Shown: positions 27,777 through 36,704, counted from the stretch's first letter. The stretch is 64,000 nt of DNA from Bradyrhizobium rifense (GCF_008123425.1 NZ_VSSS01000008.1:1-64000); one strand, 5' to 3'. Numbers and translations are program-made. The notes: generated by a model from the sequence alone, not told the origin.

Positions 27777-28697
27777 ACCTAGCGACCTCCTTAAGTTAGC
27801 AGCGCCCAGTTCCAGCGCCCGCTGCTCCTCGACGGACATCTCCGGCTCGAAAATCCGAAGCACTCCCTCGCGCCCGACGACGCTTGGAAGTGAGAGAGTG
27901 ACGCGAAATCTGTCGTTATAGCTGCCGATCGGAATCACCGCTCGTTCATCGCGAAGAACAATTTCCGCGATCCGCGACGCAACGATACCAATGCCAAACT
28001 GGCTCGCGTCGTTGCCTTCGATGATAGAGATATTCGCGTAACGAACGTCTGCCTCGATCTGCCTGCGCAAACTGTGAGGCACTCGGCCACGAAGTCCGAC
28101 GAGCTCGCCGACCGGCACGCCGGCGATCCGGGCGCTTGACCAGAGGAATACCTGCGAGATCCCATGTTCGCCGACCACCTGCGCCTCTACCTGATTGGCA
28201 TCGATGCCGAAATGCGCCGCCAGATGAACGCGGAAACGCAATGTATCCAAAAACGTACCAGTGCTTAGCACGCGATCATGGCTTACGCTTGCGCGCGCAA
28301 TATCGGCGAGCGGATCCGGCGGATCGGTCACGACCAATATCACCGCGCGAGGCGCGGCGTGCACAATGCGCGGAACGATCTCGTGATAAATCTCGGCATT
28401 CTTGTCGAGCAACCGCAACCTACCCTGGGGATCGCTGCGGTCGGTGGCGCCGCCCGCCTTTTCATTGATGCCGGCGGCAATCATGACCAGCTGAGCGTCG
28501 GCAAGCTCTTCATAGTCGCCATCAACAATGGTGGTCTTTGGGCCGAGCGGCGCTCCGTAACGAAGATCGGTGGCGACCGCCCTCGCCCGCTTAGGCGTTC
28601 GGTCCACGATCACAATCGTCCGGGCACTCCCCCGTACCACCATGGCAAGAGCACAGGAACACCCTACCCTGCCTGCTCCAACGATTCCGACCTTCAT
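27768..28697 (-). CDS. L-lactate/malate dehydrogenase family protein
   Basis: A 309-residue NAD-dependent 2-hydroxyacid dehydrogenase. GIVGAGRVGCSCALAMV is the Rossmann loop and IVIVDRTPKRARAVATDL holds the NAD-selecting Asp. The catalytic His is in VVGEHGISQVFLWSSA. The active-site loop is unusual (AGINEKAGGATDRSDPQGRL), as is DPPDP where NPVD is common, so the substrate is not certain. It plausibly reduces pyruvate to lactate at low oxygen. The start MKVGIVGAG fits the family; the longer open frame upstream is not conserved. The nearest box is 325 bp away. Confidence 0.78.
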   Translation of the reverse strand: MKVGIVGAGRVGCSCALAMVVRGSARTIVIVDRTPKRARAVATDLRYGAPLGPKTTIVDGDYEELADAQLVMIAAGINEKAGGATDRSDPQGRLRLLDKNAEIYHEIVPRIVHAAPRAVILVVTDPPDPLADIARASVSHDRVLSTGTFLDTLRFRVHLAAHFGIDANQVEAQVVGEHGISQVFLWSSARIAGVPVGELVGLRGRVPHSLRRQIEADVRYANISIIEGNDASQFGIGIVASRIAEIVLRDERAVIPIGSYNDRFRVTLSLPSVVGREGVLRIFEPEMSVEEQRALELGAANLRRSLGRR

Positions 28698-29332
28698 GAT
28701 GAACCTGCGTTCCAAAGGGACCGTCAAGCGATGCCCCAACACGAGTGCATTATTTGTCGATCGCGTGAACGCCGGTTCGCAATGTTCGCTAGCGTTCGAG
28801 GACTTAACAATCAAGACCATCAAAATGTCTGAGCAGGCTTCATACGGATACAATCTCCGCATGCTTTACGGAACAAAACCCGGACAGACCGGCTTAGGCG
28901 GAAGCGGGCGTGCCGGATAGTATCGCAAGAGCGATGCATTTTTTCCCGAGCCGCATAGAAACTTCCTTCGCTGCTGGGACCGCAAGAAGCATGAACTGCG
29001 CAACGGCTTCAAGCATTGACCATCGTCAAGTCCTCTCACGAGCGCCTCGAATGTCAATCGGCGCAGGCTTAATGCGTCTTCCGTAAACAGTGATGTCGAT
29101 CAGCTTGGGCGCGGTCGGTCGCAATCCCACAGCCTGTGATGAACAAGCATATAGTCCCTAGCTCCCTCCTGCGCACCGAATAATACGGACGAATTGATGG
29201 CTATCAAGGAATCTAGGAAGTAACAGTCTTAGTTTTCGCTACGCACGTCGGGCCTCGGCCCCATCCTTTCGTCGGGCAGGCGCCCGATCGGGTTGGCGAG
29301 ATTGTACGCATCGAGATGAGGCCTCTGCATCG
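28698..29332. other. Intergenic region upstream of ldh
   Basis: About 635 bp with a perfect box at 29016 and one interesting short frame. On the minus strand, 28956-28894, a 20-codon frame with GGAAG before its ATG encodes a signal-peptide-like sequence (MRLGKKCIALAILSG then TPASA) followed at once by TAA. Its ATG is 66 bp from the box centre, the typical spacing. It may be the stump of an exported protein gene. Nothing else is recognised. Confidence 0.4.
29016..29029. promoter_or_regulatory. Perfect FixK/FNR-like box between ldh and adh
   Basis: TTGAC-CATC-GTCAA. It is 66 bp from a stump of an exported-protein frame (28956) and 325 bp from the ldh start. Confidence 0.65.
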
Positions 29333-29550
29333 ATCACCATCGCCCTGCGGCAGCTTGGGCTCGCTCAGGATGTCGTCAAGGTCGAGTGCGGTGACGTTGC
29401 CAGCGGATGTCCGATCGGAGCGCCCGGCGCGGTTCTGACCACTCGCCTGCTCTCTGCAATGAAACGCGACGATGTCCAGGCGCAGCGTGGCGAGGATGGC
29501 ACCGGTGGCACTAGGGTATCGCCTGATGCTCGAGACGATTCACCCGATTG
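29333..29550 (+). pseudogene. Thiolase C-terminal remnant
   Basis: IALRQLGLAQDVVKVECGDVASGCPIGAPGAVLTTRLLSAM corresponds to the C-terminal loop of acetyl-CoA acetyltransferases. There the motif is GGAIALGHPIGATGA; here the catalytic His region is altered (SGCPIG). Further on, GIA-LMLETI of the GGGQG...LMLE ending can be read in another frame. So only about 70 residues of a decayed thiolase remain, directly upstream of adh. Confidence 0.55.
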
Positions 29551-29576
29551 GCAAAATTCAACGTAGGAGAGCGGTT

Positions 29577-30623
29577 ATGAAGGCGCTGGTATACCAAGGC
29601 CCCGGAAAGAAGGCGCTTGAGGATCGCCCAAAGCCAACGATTGCCGCGCCAACGGACGCTATCGTCAAGATCGTTAGGACGACGATTTGCGGCACAGATT
29701 TGCATATCCTCAAAGGCGACGTGCCGACCTGTACACCAGGCCGTATCCTTGGGCACGAAGGCACCGGTGTCATCGAAGAAGTCGGCGCCGCCGTCACCGC
29801 CTTTCGGGCCGGCGACCGCGTGATCGTGTCCTGCATCTCGTCCTGCGCAAAATGCGACTACTGCCGCCGCGGAATGTACTCGCATTGTGTCAACGGGGGC
29901 TGGATCCTCGGCAATACGACTGATGGCACCCAAGCCGAGTATGTCCGCATTCCTTTTGCCGAAACCAGCCTATACCGCATCCCCGCCGGAGCGGATGAGG
30001 AAGCATTAGTAATGCTGAGCGATATCCTGCCCACCGGGTTCGAATGCGGCGTGCTCAACGGCAAGGTTCAACCCGGCGCGACCGTCGCGATCGTCGGAGC
30101 CGGCCCGATCGGGCTTGCGGCGTTGCTGACGGCTCAATTCTACTCACCGTCGGAACTCATAGTGATCGACTTTGACGACAACCGGCTCGAAATATCGTCC
30201 CGCTTCGGTGCGACGACAACAATAAACAATAGGGACGGCAAGGCAGTTGAGAAAATCATGAAGATGACCGACGGTCGTGGCGTCGATACCGCGATCGAAG
30301 CCGTCGGCGTTCCCTCAAGCTTTCTCACTTGCGAGGACATCGTGGCGCCTGGTGGCGTCATCGCTAACATAGGCGTCCATGGCGTCAAGGTAGATCTGCA
30401 TCTGGAACGCCTCTGGGACCGTAACATCGCGATCACGACAAGACTCGTCGATACCGTCACAACGCCGATGCTGCTCAAGACTGTACAATCACACAAGATC
30501 GATCCCAAGCGACTGATCACGCACCACTTCAAGCTCGACAATATCATGGACGCCTATGCGACGTTCGGCGAGGCGACCAAGACGAACGCTCTCAAGGTCA
30601 TCATCTCAGTAACCGAAGCTTGA
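29577..30623 (+). CDS. Zinc-dependent alcohol dehydrogenase
   Basis: A 348-residue medium-chain dehydrogenase. Catalytic zinc ligands are the Cys in TTICGTDLHIL and His/Glu in LGHEGTGVIEEVG. Four structural-zinc cysteines are in CISSCAKCDYCRRGMYSHC. The nucleotide loop is VAIVGAGPIGLAALL, followed by IVIDFDDNRLEIS, where Asp suggests NAD rather than NADP. The start is the ATG after GGAG. The frame extends upstream through a thiolase remnant but is not conserved there. It likely oxidises or forms alcohols during fermentative metabolism. No box is within 500 bp. Confidence 0.9.
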   Translation: MKALVYQGPGKKALEDRPKPTIAAPTDAIVKIVRTTICGTDLHILKGDVPTCTPGRILGHEGTGVIEEVGAAVTAFRAGDRVIVSCISSCAKCDYCRRGMYSHCVNGGWILGNTTDGTQAEYVRIPFAETSLYRIPAGADEEALVMLSDILPTGFECGVLNGKVQPGATVAIVGAGPIGLAALLTAQFYSPSELIVIDFDDNRLEISSRFGATTTINNRDGKAVEKIMKMTDGRGVDTAIEAVGVPSSFLTCEDIVAPGGVIANIGVHGVKVDLHLERLWDRNIAITTRLVDTVTTPMLLKTVQSHKIDPKRLITHHFKLDNIMDAYATFGEATKTNALKVIISVTEA

Positions 30624-30792
30624 CAGATAATCTAGGTAGACAGGCTTGACGGCGGTGCGACATTGATGGCGCGCAAAAAGCCGAAGAGCTCGGCTCCCTG
30701 CGCGAATTGACTCGCCACCGAGGGCTGAAGGCAGTTTGTTGGTAAGGTTCCCGAATGGATGAAATGGATGATGAAATGGATGAAGAGAGCGA

Positions 30793-31653
30793 TCAGATAA
30801 ACGGCTTTCCGCCCGTCACCGCAACAGTCGCTCCTGAAGTGTAGCTCGACAGCGGGTCCGCCAGCATAACAAAAGCCGTTGCAAGTTCGGCAGGCTGCCC
30901 TGCCCGCTTCATTGGGACCTGCTCGCCGAAATTCCTCACCGCTTGCTCTGGCATGGTCGATGGGATCAGCGGCGTCCAGATCGGTCCGGGCGCCACGGCG
31001 TTGACGCGGATACCCTTCTTGGCGAGCATCTGCGCAAGACCACCGGTGAAGTTTTGGATCGCCCCTTTGGTGGTAGCATAGGCGAGAAGGATCGGGTTCG
31101 GCGCGTCCGCATTGATCGACGTAGTGTTGATAATTGCGCTGCCGGGCTTCATGTGGGGCACCGCCGCCTTGGTTAGATAGAACATCGAGTGGATATTCAC
31201 CTCAAAGGTCAGTTGCCATTCCCTGTCACTGATCTCGCTGATGTCTTCGAATGTCGCCTGATGGGCTGCATTGTTGACAAGTATATCTATGCCACCAAGT
31301 TCGTCGACAGCGTGTTTGATGATGGAGCGGCAATGTTCGGGATCACTAATGTCGCCGGCGATCAAGATACCCTTGCGCCCCTCTTTCTCGACCAACGCCT
31401 TGACCTCCTGCGCATCGTCGTGCTCGATTAGATAGGCGATAAGGACGTCGGCACCTTCGCGCGCATAGGCGATTGCCACCGCACGTCCAATGCCGCTGTC
31501 GCCGCCCGTGATTACAGCCCGCATGCCTTTCAACTTACCTGTGCCCCTGTAGCTACGCTCGCCATGATCCGGACGCGGATCCATCTTGGCGGTCCAACCG
31601 GGTGCGGGCTGTTTCTGATTGGGGTAAGGCGGCTTCGGATAGTCAGACAACAT
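30793..31653 (-). CDS. SDR-family oxidoreductase (YhdG/GsiB-region type)
   Basis: A 286-residue short-chain dehydrogenase. It has the N-terminal extension YPKPPYPNQKQPAPG typical of the general-stress SDR group, then the cofactor loop TGGDSGIGRAVA, NNAAHQ, the catalytic Ser (NTTSINA) and YATTKGAIQNF with Tyr and Lys. ATG is set by AGGAG 8 nt upstream. The family is stress-induced in several bacteria; the substrate is unknown. Two boxes, at 31839 and 31893, lie in the 330 bp upstream. Confidence 0.88.
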   Translation of the reverse strand: MLSDYPKPPYPNQKQPAPGWTAKMDPRPDHGERSYRGTGKLKGMRAVITGGDSGIGRAVAIAYAREGADVLIAYLIEHDDAQEVKALVEKEGRKGILIAGDISDPEHCRSIIKHAVDELGGIDILVNNAAHQATFEDISEISDREWQLTFEVNIHSMFYLTKAAVPHMKPGSAIINTTSINADAPNPILLAYATTKGAIQNFTGGLAQMLAKKGIRVNAVAPGPIWTPLIPSTMPEQAVRNFGEQVPMKRAGQPAELATAFVMLADPLSSYTSGATVAVTGGKPFI

Positions 31654-31838
31654 AAATATCTCCTCTTTCGCGTTAACCGCCATCGATAGGGCGCAAGTCT
31701 CTTTTTGATCGCATGGGCGCGCCTCTGATTTTTTAAGACATCGAGAGCGCGTTAGCTTTTTATTGGCGCTTCCCACTCTCGCCTCTCGAAGTGTCATGCC
31801 TCGCCGATAAAATTTCTAAACAAGCGCCAAATTGAACC

Positions 31839-31852
31839 TTGACGCTCGTCAA
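31839..31852. promoter_or_regulatory. Perfect FixK/FNR-like box upstream of SDR gene
   Basis: TTGAC-GCTC-GTCAA; 192 bp from the chosen SDR start, so a long leader or a second factor is implied. Confidence 0.65.
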
Positions 31853-31892
31853 CATCGCAAGTGTATCCTTCGGCTTTCGTGGACAAAGGAAG

Positions 31893-31906
31893 TTGATCCC
31901 TATCAC
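31893..31906. promoter_or_regulatory. Distal TTGAT-N4-ATCAC box
   Basis: TTGAT-CCCT-ATCAC, 54 bp beyond the perfect box, repeating the pair seen upstream of DUF1931. Confidence 0.4.
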
Positions 31907-31984
31907 GTATTTCCCTCACCTCTGCTGTCGGCGTACCGGCATCCATCATCGCGTCATACCCATTTCAGCTGTCGAATGTGCCTA

Positions 31985-32410
31985 TTAGGGCGTGGGCGCC
32001 TCATCGACCCAGGATATTCCGAACTTGTCCAGGCCCTCGGCCAGGAAATCGCCCAACAGCGGTTCGCCGAGCAGGTAGCGCGCGGTCTCCCAACGCGGGT
32101 TGCGGTATCCGTTTCGCCGTTCAGCCGCCTGGCTACGCAGATCTTCCCACTCCTCAATCGTGCCATCGCCCCGTCCGAGCCACATCAACGCGACAAGGTC
32201 GATCTGTTCGTCCTCGTTCAAGGCCCTGATGAAGCTCGCCATCTCGGCAGCGACAGCGTCGCAACCATCGTCCTGCAAAACGTCGACTTCAGCATCATCA
32301 GTAGGATTCGATCCGGACTCCTCATCGGCCGGCAGGTCCTTGACATCAAACTCATGCGCTTTTTCGATCAGAAAGCTGACCTTTTCGCGTGAAACGGTTA
32401 GCTCGGACAT
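31985..32410 (-). CDS. DUF3775 protein
   Basis: A 141-residue acidic protein. The start MSELTVSREKVSFLIEKAHEFDVKD and the core LNEDEQIDLVALMWLGRGD, then ARYLLGEPLLGDFLAEGLDKFGIS, match DUF3775. The function is unknown. Small acidic proteins of this family are widespread in Bradyrhizobium. No good box lies immediately upstream. Confidence 0.78.
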   Translation of the reverse strand: MSELTVSREKVSFLIEKAHEFDVKDLPADEESGSNPTDDAEVDVLQDDGCDAVAAEMASFIRALNEDEQIDLVALMWLGRGDGTIEEWEDLRSQAAERRNGYRNPRWETARYLLGEPLLGDFLAEGLDKFGISWVDEAPTP

Positions 32411-32834
32411 CGCTTGCTCCCTTAGTTGCGGGCGTTTCGATCAACGCGCCGGACCACGAGATGATCCATGGCGTGATACCGCGGAAATGCGCCGCTTGCC
32501 GATCCGCCCGAGCGGCACGTTCCGCCAATCATCTATTGCGATCGATTGACAGGTTCGTGGAGTTGAATGCCTGAGGTCGGAGCTGTCTTCGTCTTGCAGC
32601 ACTGTCGGGGGCGCTCGATCGCTCCCGAACTGATGATTCCGGATGCGGCTGAATCGGGCTATTTCTGCGGCATCCGTTCTGAACTTCGCTTGTGCGAAGA
32701 GCCGTTTGAAACTATGACGCCTGAGCATATGCTACTCGGCTCTGATCGCGAGCAGACGCCCGATTGGATGATCGCGGCATTTCTGCGCGCTCCAAAGCAT
32801 GAGCATTCGTTTGTTTCTTTGAATTGGTGGAAGA
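32411..32834. other. Intergenic region, nothing recognised
   Basis: About 420 bp between DUF3775 and DUF5335. Several short open frames exist on both strands, but none has a ribosome-binding site plus family resemblance. One TTGAC without a matching second half is at about 32547. Confidence 0.4.
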
Positions 32835-33179
32835 TCAGCCCGCCTTTACCGCAGATGGCGCCGGCAGCATCAGAGGATCTCTGAGGACGACGATCTGACG
32901 CACGCCGTCCGCGTCGATAATCTCAAGGCTGGTAAACTCCAGACCTTCGCCTTCGATGTATATTTCTCTGGGTTTGTGGATCAGATGGTCATGTCCTTCG
33001 AGCACGAGCGAGATTAGGTCGTCCTTTGGATCATAGGAAACCCCAAAGAACGGTAGCCAGTGCGCCTCGACCTGATCACCGAGCTTAAGCGACGTCACCT
33101 CGATCTCGGCACGTTTGCCGCCCAGTGCTTTCGAAATGAGATCGAAATAGACGCTCCACTGTGATTTTTCGAGTTTCAT
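32835..33179 (-). CDS. DUF5335 protein
   Basis: A 114-residue protein. MKLEKSQWSVYFDLISKALGGKRAEIEV, then WLPFFGVSYDPKDD and DADGVRQIVVLRDPLMLPAP, are diagnostic of DUF5335. The function is unknown. The ATG at MKLEK is the family start and is 73 bp from the box at 33246. The longer open frame upstream is not conserved. Confidence 0.78.
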   Translation of the reverse strand: MKLEKSQWSVYFDLISKALGGKRAEIEVTSLKLGDQVEAHWLPFFGVSYDPKDDLISLVLEGHDHLIHKPREIYIEGEGLEFTSLEIIDADGVRQIVVLRDPLMLPAPSAVKAG

Positions 33180-33245
33180 TCGGAGTCTCCGAGTTAGATT
33201 CCGCCAGATTCCCGACGCCAGTAACCGGCAGCCCGTTTCTACGCG

Positions 33246-33259
33246 CTGACAACGATCAA
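33246..33259. promoter_or_regulatory. FixK/FNR-like box upstream of DUF5335 gene
   Basis: CTGAC-AACG-ATCAA; in gene direction TTGAT-CGTT-GTCAG. Centre 73 bp from the start codon. A weaker GTGAT-CTTT-GTCAT follows at 33328. Confidence 0.5.
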
Positions 33260-33510
33260 TTTTCCACGAAATTTGCCCTGCCAACACAACGCATCCCGTC
33301 AAAGCCCAAGCTCAATCATCTCAAGAAGTGATCTTTGTCATCTATCGCGCGATAGCAAAGTTCGACGCCGTCTTCGGTGAAAGACGCTGCAGAAGATCTC
33401 CAGTACCTCACTAATTTCTTTCGCATCAGCAACGACTGAGTCAAAGTGCGATCAAACCCTCGATCGCTGACAGAAATGCAATGAATCAATGGGCTGATTC
33501 ATCCTCCCGC

Positions 33511-33945
33511 TCAGAGATTGAGGAGAGCGATCCCGAGATCGGGGCGCTTTTTCCGCCGCATATGCTTGACTGTTTCGTTGATCGTGACTTCCAGCGTCGG
33601 CCGCACCGAACCTGACAGAAAGTGACCACCGCGCACCGAGCCATCCCGCAGACCAAGCACTGCGTGAAGGTGAAGGCTGGCCTTGCCGCTATCGCTCTCC
33701 GCCACATCGCCGATCAGGCTAAGGACTTCGCATTGCTCGTTGACAGCAATGCGCTTGTAGCTTTTGGCCGCGAGGTCGAACCAGCCAACTTCGGCATGCG
33801 CGAAGGCACCGATCGCCGTCACCGCGGCGCCGCTGACCTGCTCCTCATTCGCGAAATCGGTGATCGCCCCGAACGCCTCCTCTCCCTGGTCGAGCACGAG
33901 GACAAAGGTCCGCTCCGAACCGACAGTGACCGACTTTGCTTTCAT
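33511..33945 (-). CDS. PPC/DUF296 domain protein
   Basis: A 144-residue single-domain PPC (DUF296) protein. Pattern: TFVLVLDQGEEAFGAITDFANEEQVSGAAVTAIGAF, then LHLHAVLGLRDGSVRGGHFLSGSVRPTLEVTI, with the conserved His pair and GGH. PPC domains trimerise and in plants occur in AT-hook proteins; the bacterial role is unclear, and DNA binding is not evident here. ATG at MKAKS is the family start. Confidence 0.82.
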   Translation of the reverse strand: MKAKSVTVGSERTFVLVLDQGEEAFGAITDFANEEQVSGAAVTAIGAFAHAEVGWFDLAAKSYKRIAVNEQCEVLSLIGDVAESDSGKASLHLHAVLGLRDGSVRGGHFLSGSVRPTLEVTINETVKHMRRKKRPDLGIALLNL

Positions 33946-34163
33946 CTCTGATTCCCGAGCGCGTTTGGGTCTAACGTCCGGCTGCGACTGCTCAGTTGAT
34001 CGGCCCGAACGACGTCGTTCTGGCCATGGCGGTGAATTCGTATCTTTCGGACCGTTGTCATTAGTGACTCCTGCGATTCCACAGCGGGGCGCAAGGGGCC
34101 CCGGCGAGACGCGGTCGCTCCCGCTTCGGCTACTATTGCACCACAACAGCCGACACACGGTGG

Positions 34164-34724
34164 CTAGGCTACGTTCCGCCTGACGTGGCGGCCTTCCTTG
34201 ACCTCCTCGATGATCTTCGCGCTGAACGCTTCGAGGTCACCGGGGTTGCGCGAGGTGATCACGCCCTGGTCGACCACGACCTGGGAGTCCTCCCATTTCG
34301 CACCGGCATTGATGACGTCAGTCTTGATCGACTTGTAGGACGTCATCATCCGTCCCTTCGCGATCCCGGTCTCGATCAACAGCCACGGTGCGTGGCAGAC
34401 CGCGGCGACGATCTTCTGGGCGTCGAAAATCTCCTTGATGAACTTGAGGGCTCTTGGTTCGACCCGGAGCAGGTCGGGATTGATCTGCCCGCCCGGTAGC
34501 ACGATCGCGTCGTAGTCCGACGATGAGACTTGATCGAGCGACTTGTCGACCTTCACCGGCCGACCCCAGTCCTTCATGTCCCACCCCTTGATTTCGCCGG
34601 TAGCCAACGAAATCACCTCGACGGTTGCACCCGCTTTCTTCAAACGGTCGCGAGGCACTTCAAGTTCGGATTGTTCGAAGCCATGGGTCGCCAGGATCGC
34701 GATCTTCTTGTCTTTCAGGTCCAT
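34164..34724 (-). CDS. DJ-1/PfpI-family protein
   Basis: A 186-residue class I glutamine-amidotransferase-like protein. The nucleophile elbow Cys is in AAVCHAPWLLIETG and the conserved Glu in ATHGFEQSELEVPRDRLKKAG. IVLPGGQINPDLLR and TSRNPGDLEAFSAKI complete the PfpI signature. Members act as deglycases or stress chaperones, or have protease ancestry; the exact activity is not predictable. Single gene, ATG 13 nt after GGAG. No perfect box is nearby (CTGAT-ACTC-GTCAA at 35026 is distant). Confidence 0.88.
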   Translation of the reverse strand: MDLKDKKIAILATHGFEQSELEVPRDRLKKAGATVEVISLATGEIKGWDMKDWGRPVKVDKSLDQVSSSDYDAIVLPGGQINPDLLRVEPRALKFIKEIFDAQKIVAAVCHAPWLLIETGIAKGRMMTSYKSIKTDVINAGAKWEDSQVVVDQGVITSRNPGDLEAFSAKIIEEVKEGRHVRRNVA

Positions 34725-35191
34725 CAGGAAACTCCTTCAGAAGAACTCCCCTATCAATCGGCTTTTCGCCCTATCGTTCCTGCGGCTTCAAACGCGCAAT
34801 TTTTTATCTGATTGCGGTACGAAGCGATCGACTGTCCTGGCAGTGGCTAGATCATCACTCTTTTGATGGCCGCGGTAGATGCCATCCCATTGTTGCGTCG
34901 AGCACAAAGCCAACGGTCGCCGGAGTTTGGTTGCGCATGGGCATCTTTCCAGTGGTCCCCAGCGGGGGTTATCGTTCACTCCCCTCAAGCATTCCAGCCA
35001 ACCCTCTAAATTCCGAACGAAAATGCTGATACTCGTCAATTGAGGATAAAAATAATTCACCTGTGCATCCGTGCAGCCTCGTTCCGCATACATTGACTGC
35101 GTCGCTTATGGACGGGCAGGCCGGGTGAGACCTAGAACTCTTTGCAAGGCCGTCACTCCGCAATGCTTACGGTCTGGACGAATGCTCCGAA
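34725..35191. other. Intergenic region between pfpI and DUF2267
   Basis: About 470 bp without a recognisable gene. A one-mismatch box (CTGAT-ACTC-GTCAA) is at 35026-35039, about 300 bp from either neighbour, and is probably not functional. Confidence 0.35.
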
Positions 35192-35205
35192 TTGACGCCC
35201 ATCAA
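35192..35205. promoter_or_regulatory. FixK/FNR-like box upstream of DUF2267 gene
   Basis: TTGAC-GCCC-ATCAA; centre 116 bp before the chosen ATG. Confidence 0.55.
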
Positions 35206-35314
35206 GGCGCCCTAGGCGGTCGCGCGCAAAATCTTAAAGCTTTGGGGGTCGTGACCGACCACTCGGGCTCGACCCGCATTCGGAATGTCCGCATTCAATC
35301 CGGAAGGTGTGATC

Positions 35315-35770
35315 ATGAGCTTGACCGGCCTAGAAGTGTTTGACGAAACGCTTCACAAGACGAACACGTGGCTCAAGGAAATCGGAGAGATGCTAGGCTC
35401 CGATCGTCACGAGGCCTATCAGGCGTTGCGAGTGGTGCTGCATTGCCTCCGCGACCGCTTGACAACGGATGAGGCGGCTCATCTCGGCGAACAACTCCCG
35501 ATGCTAGTACGTGGTATCTACTACGAGGCATGGCGTCCGGCCCGGAAGCCGGAAAAGATTCGGTCGCGGGACGAATTCCTAGCCTGGATTGACACGCGCC
35601 TCCCCAACACAGCGCTCGTCGACCGCGAAGATGCTGTAGGTGCCGTCTTCAAGACCCTCGAGAACCATGTCTCCGCAGGAGAAATCGGCCACGTAGTTCA
35701 GTCTCTGCCGAAGGAGATCCGCGCGCTTTGGCCAGTCACCTGGGCGTCGTCTGGCCCTGTCGCAAAGTAG
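35315..35770 (+). CDS. DUF2267 protein
   Basis: A 151-residue helical protein. FDETLHKTNTWLKEIGEML and YQALRVVLHCLRDRLTTDEAAHLGEQLPMLVRGIYYEAW are the DUF2267 core, repeated more loosely at DAVGAVFKTLENHVSAGEIGHVVQSLPKEIRALWP. The function is unknown. The ATG at MSLTG has GGAAGG upstream; a start ten codons earlier is less likely. The Ku gene follows 64 bp later on the same strand, so cotranscription under the box at 35192 is possible. Confidence 0.8.
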   Translation: MSLTGLEVFDETLHKTNTWLKEIGEMLGSDRHEAYQALRVVLHCLRDRLTTDEAAHLGEQLPMLVRGIYYEAWRPARKPEKIRSRDEFLAWIDTRLPNTALVDREDAVGAVFKTLENHVSAGEIGHVVQSLPKEIRALWPVTWASSGPVAK

Positions 35771-35834
35771 GCAGCCCAGCCAGAAATTCGTTGCAACTAG
35801 CTGACACACGATAGATCTGCGAATGGAGAGGTTG

Positions 35835-36704
35835 ATGGGCCCACGTGCTTACTGGAAGGGCTATCTGCGTGTGTCGCTAGTATCGTGTCCGATCCAGCTG
35901 TTTCCGGGGATCTCTGACCGCGAGAAAGTCCGATTTCATCTGATCAACAAGAAGACCGGGCACCGGATCAAATACTGCAAGCTTGATGCCGAGACGGGCA
36001 AGCAGGTAGACCCGCAAGACATCGTCATGGGCTACGAAGCCGGTAGGGGGCAATATGTCGCCCTCACCGAGGATGAGCTCAAGACGATCGAGATCGAAGG
36101 GACGCATACAATCGAGATCGACCAGTTCGTGCCACGAAGCGAGATTGACGATCTCTATTTGAGCCGTCCCTACTACATGACCCCGGCGGGAGACATCGGC
36201 CGGCAGGCCTACGTGGTCATCAGAGAGGCAATCAGGAAAGAGGGTATGGTAGCGCTCGGCAGGGTGGTGCTCACGACGCGCGAACATGTGATGGCGATTG
36301 AGCCGCGTGGCAAGGGCCTGGTGGGCGTGACGCTGCGATATCCCTACGAAATCCGGGACGAGAGGGATTATTTCGGTGATCTGCCAGAGGAGAGAGTACC
36401 GAGAGAAATGCTTGAGCTCGGGAGGAAAATAGTCGCGATGAAGGCTGGTCACTTTCATCCCGAACAATTTGAAGATCACTACGAGCGAGCCCTGCGAGCG
36501 TTAATTAAGAGGAAACAACGCGGCGAAAAGATCGATAAACCAAAGGAGCGGCCCTCGGCTGAGGTTATTGACCTGATGGATGCATTGCGCCAGAGCGCAG
36601 GAGATGGCCGCAGCACGCCTTTAGCGCATCATCAGCATGTCACTAGGAGATCCAAGCAAGTCGCGGCGAAACGGTCGTCGATGCGGGCCAGGAAGGCAAG
36701 CTAA
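35835..36704 (+). CDS. ku: Ku DNA end-binding protein
   Basis: A 289-residue bacterial Ku. YWKGYLRVSLVSCPIQLFP at the N terminus, FHLINKKTGHRIKYCK, KTIEIEGTHTIEIDQFVPRSEID and the RKEGMVALGRVVLTTREHVMAIEPR core are diagnostic. A basic C-terminal tail (RRSKQVAAKRSSMRARKAS) would help DNA binding. Ku homodimers ring broken ends and recruit LigD. The ligase and phosphoesterase halves of LigD are at 575-2300. ATG at MGPRAYW is chosen, with GGAG 6 nt upstream. Confidence 0.92.
   Translation: MGPRAYWKGYLRVSLVSCPIQLFPGISDREKVRFHLINKKTGHRIKYCKLDAETGKQVDPQDIVMGYEAGRGQYVALTEDELKTIEIEGTHTIEIDQFVPRSEIDDLYLSRPYYMTPAGDIGRQAYVVIREAIRKEGMVALGRVVLTTREHVMAIEPRGKGLVGVTLRYPYEIRDERDYFGDLPEERVPREMLELGRKIVAMKAGHFHPEQFEDHYERALRALIKRKQRGEKIDKPKERPSAEVIDLMDALRQSAGDGRSTPLAHHQHVTRRSKQVAAKRSSMRARKAS

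Noticed and set aside
30641..30655. TTGAC-GGCG-GTGCG after adh
   Set aside because: Only one half-site matches, and it lies between convergent gene ends with no start codon downstream.
30750..30786. Short GAAATGGATG tandem repeats
   Set aside because: Simple low-complexity sequence between convergent genes; no function apparent.
32567..32884. 105-codon plus-strand frame before DUF5335
   Set aside because: Runs into the 3' end of DUF5335 on the opposite strand, with no ribosome-binding site or family match.
35026..35039. CTGAT-ACTC-GTCAA
   Set aside because: Two-sided match is weak and it lies about 300 bp from either neighbouring start.
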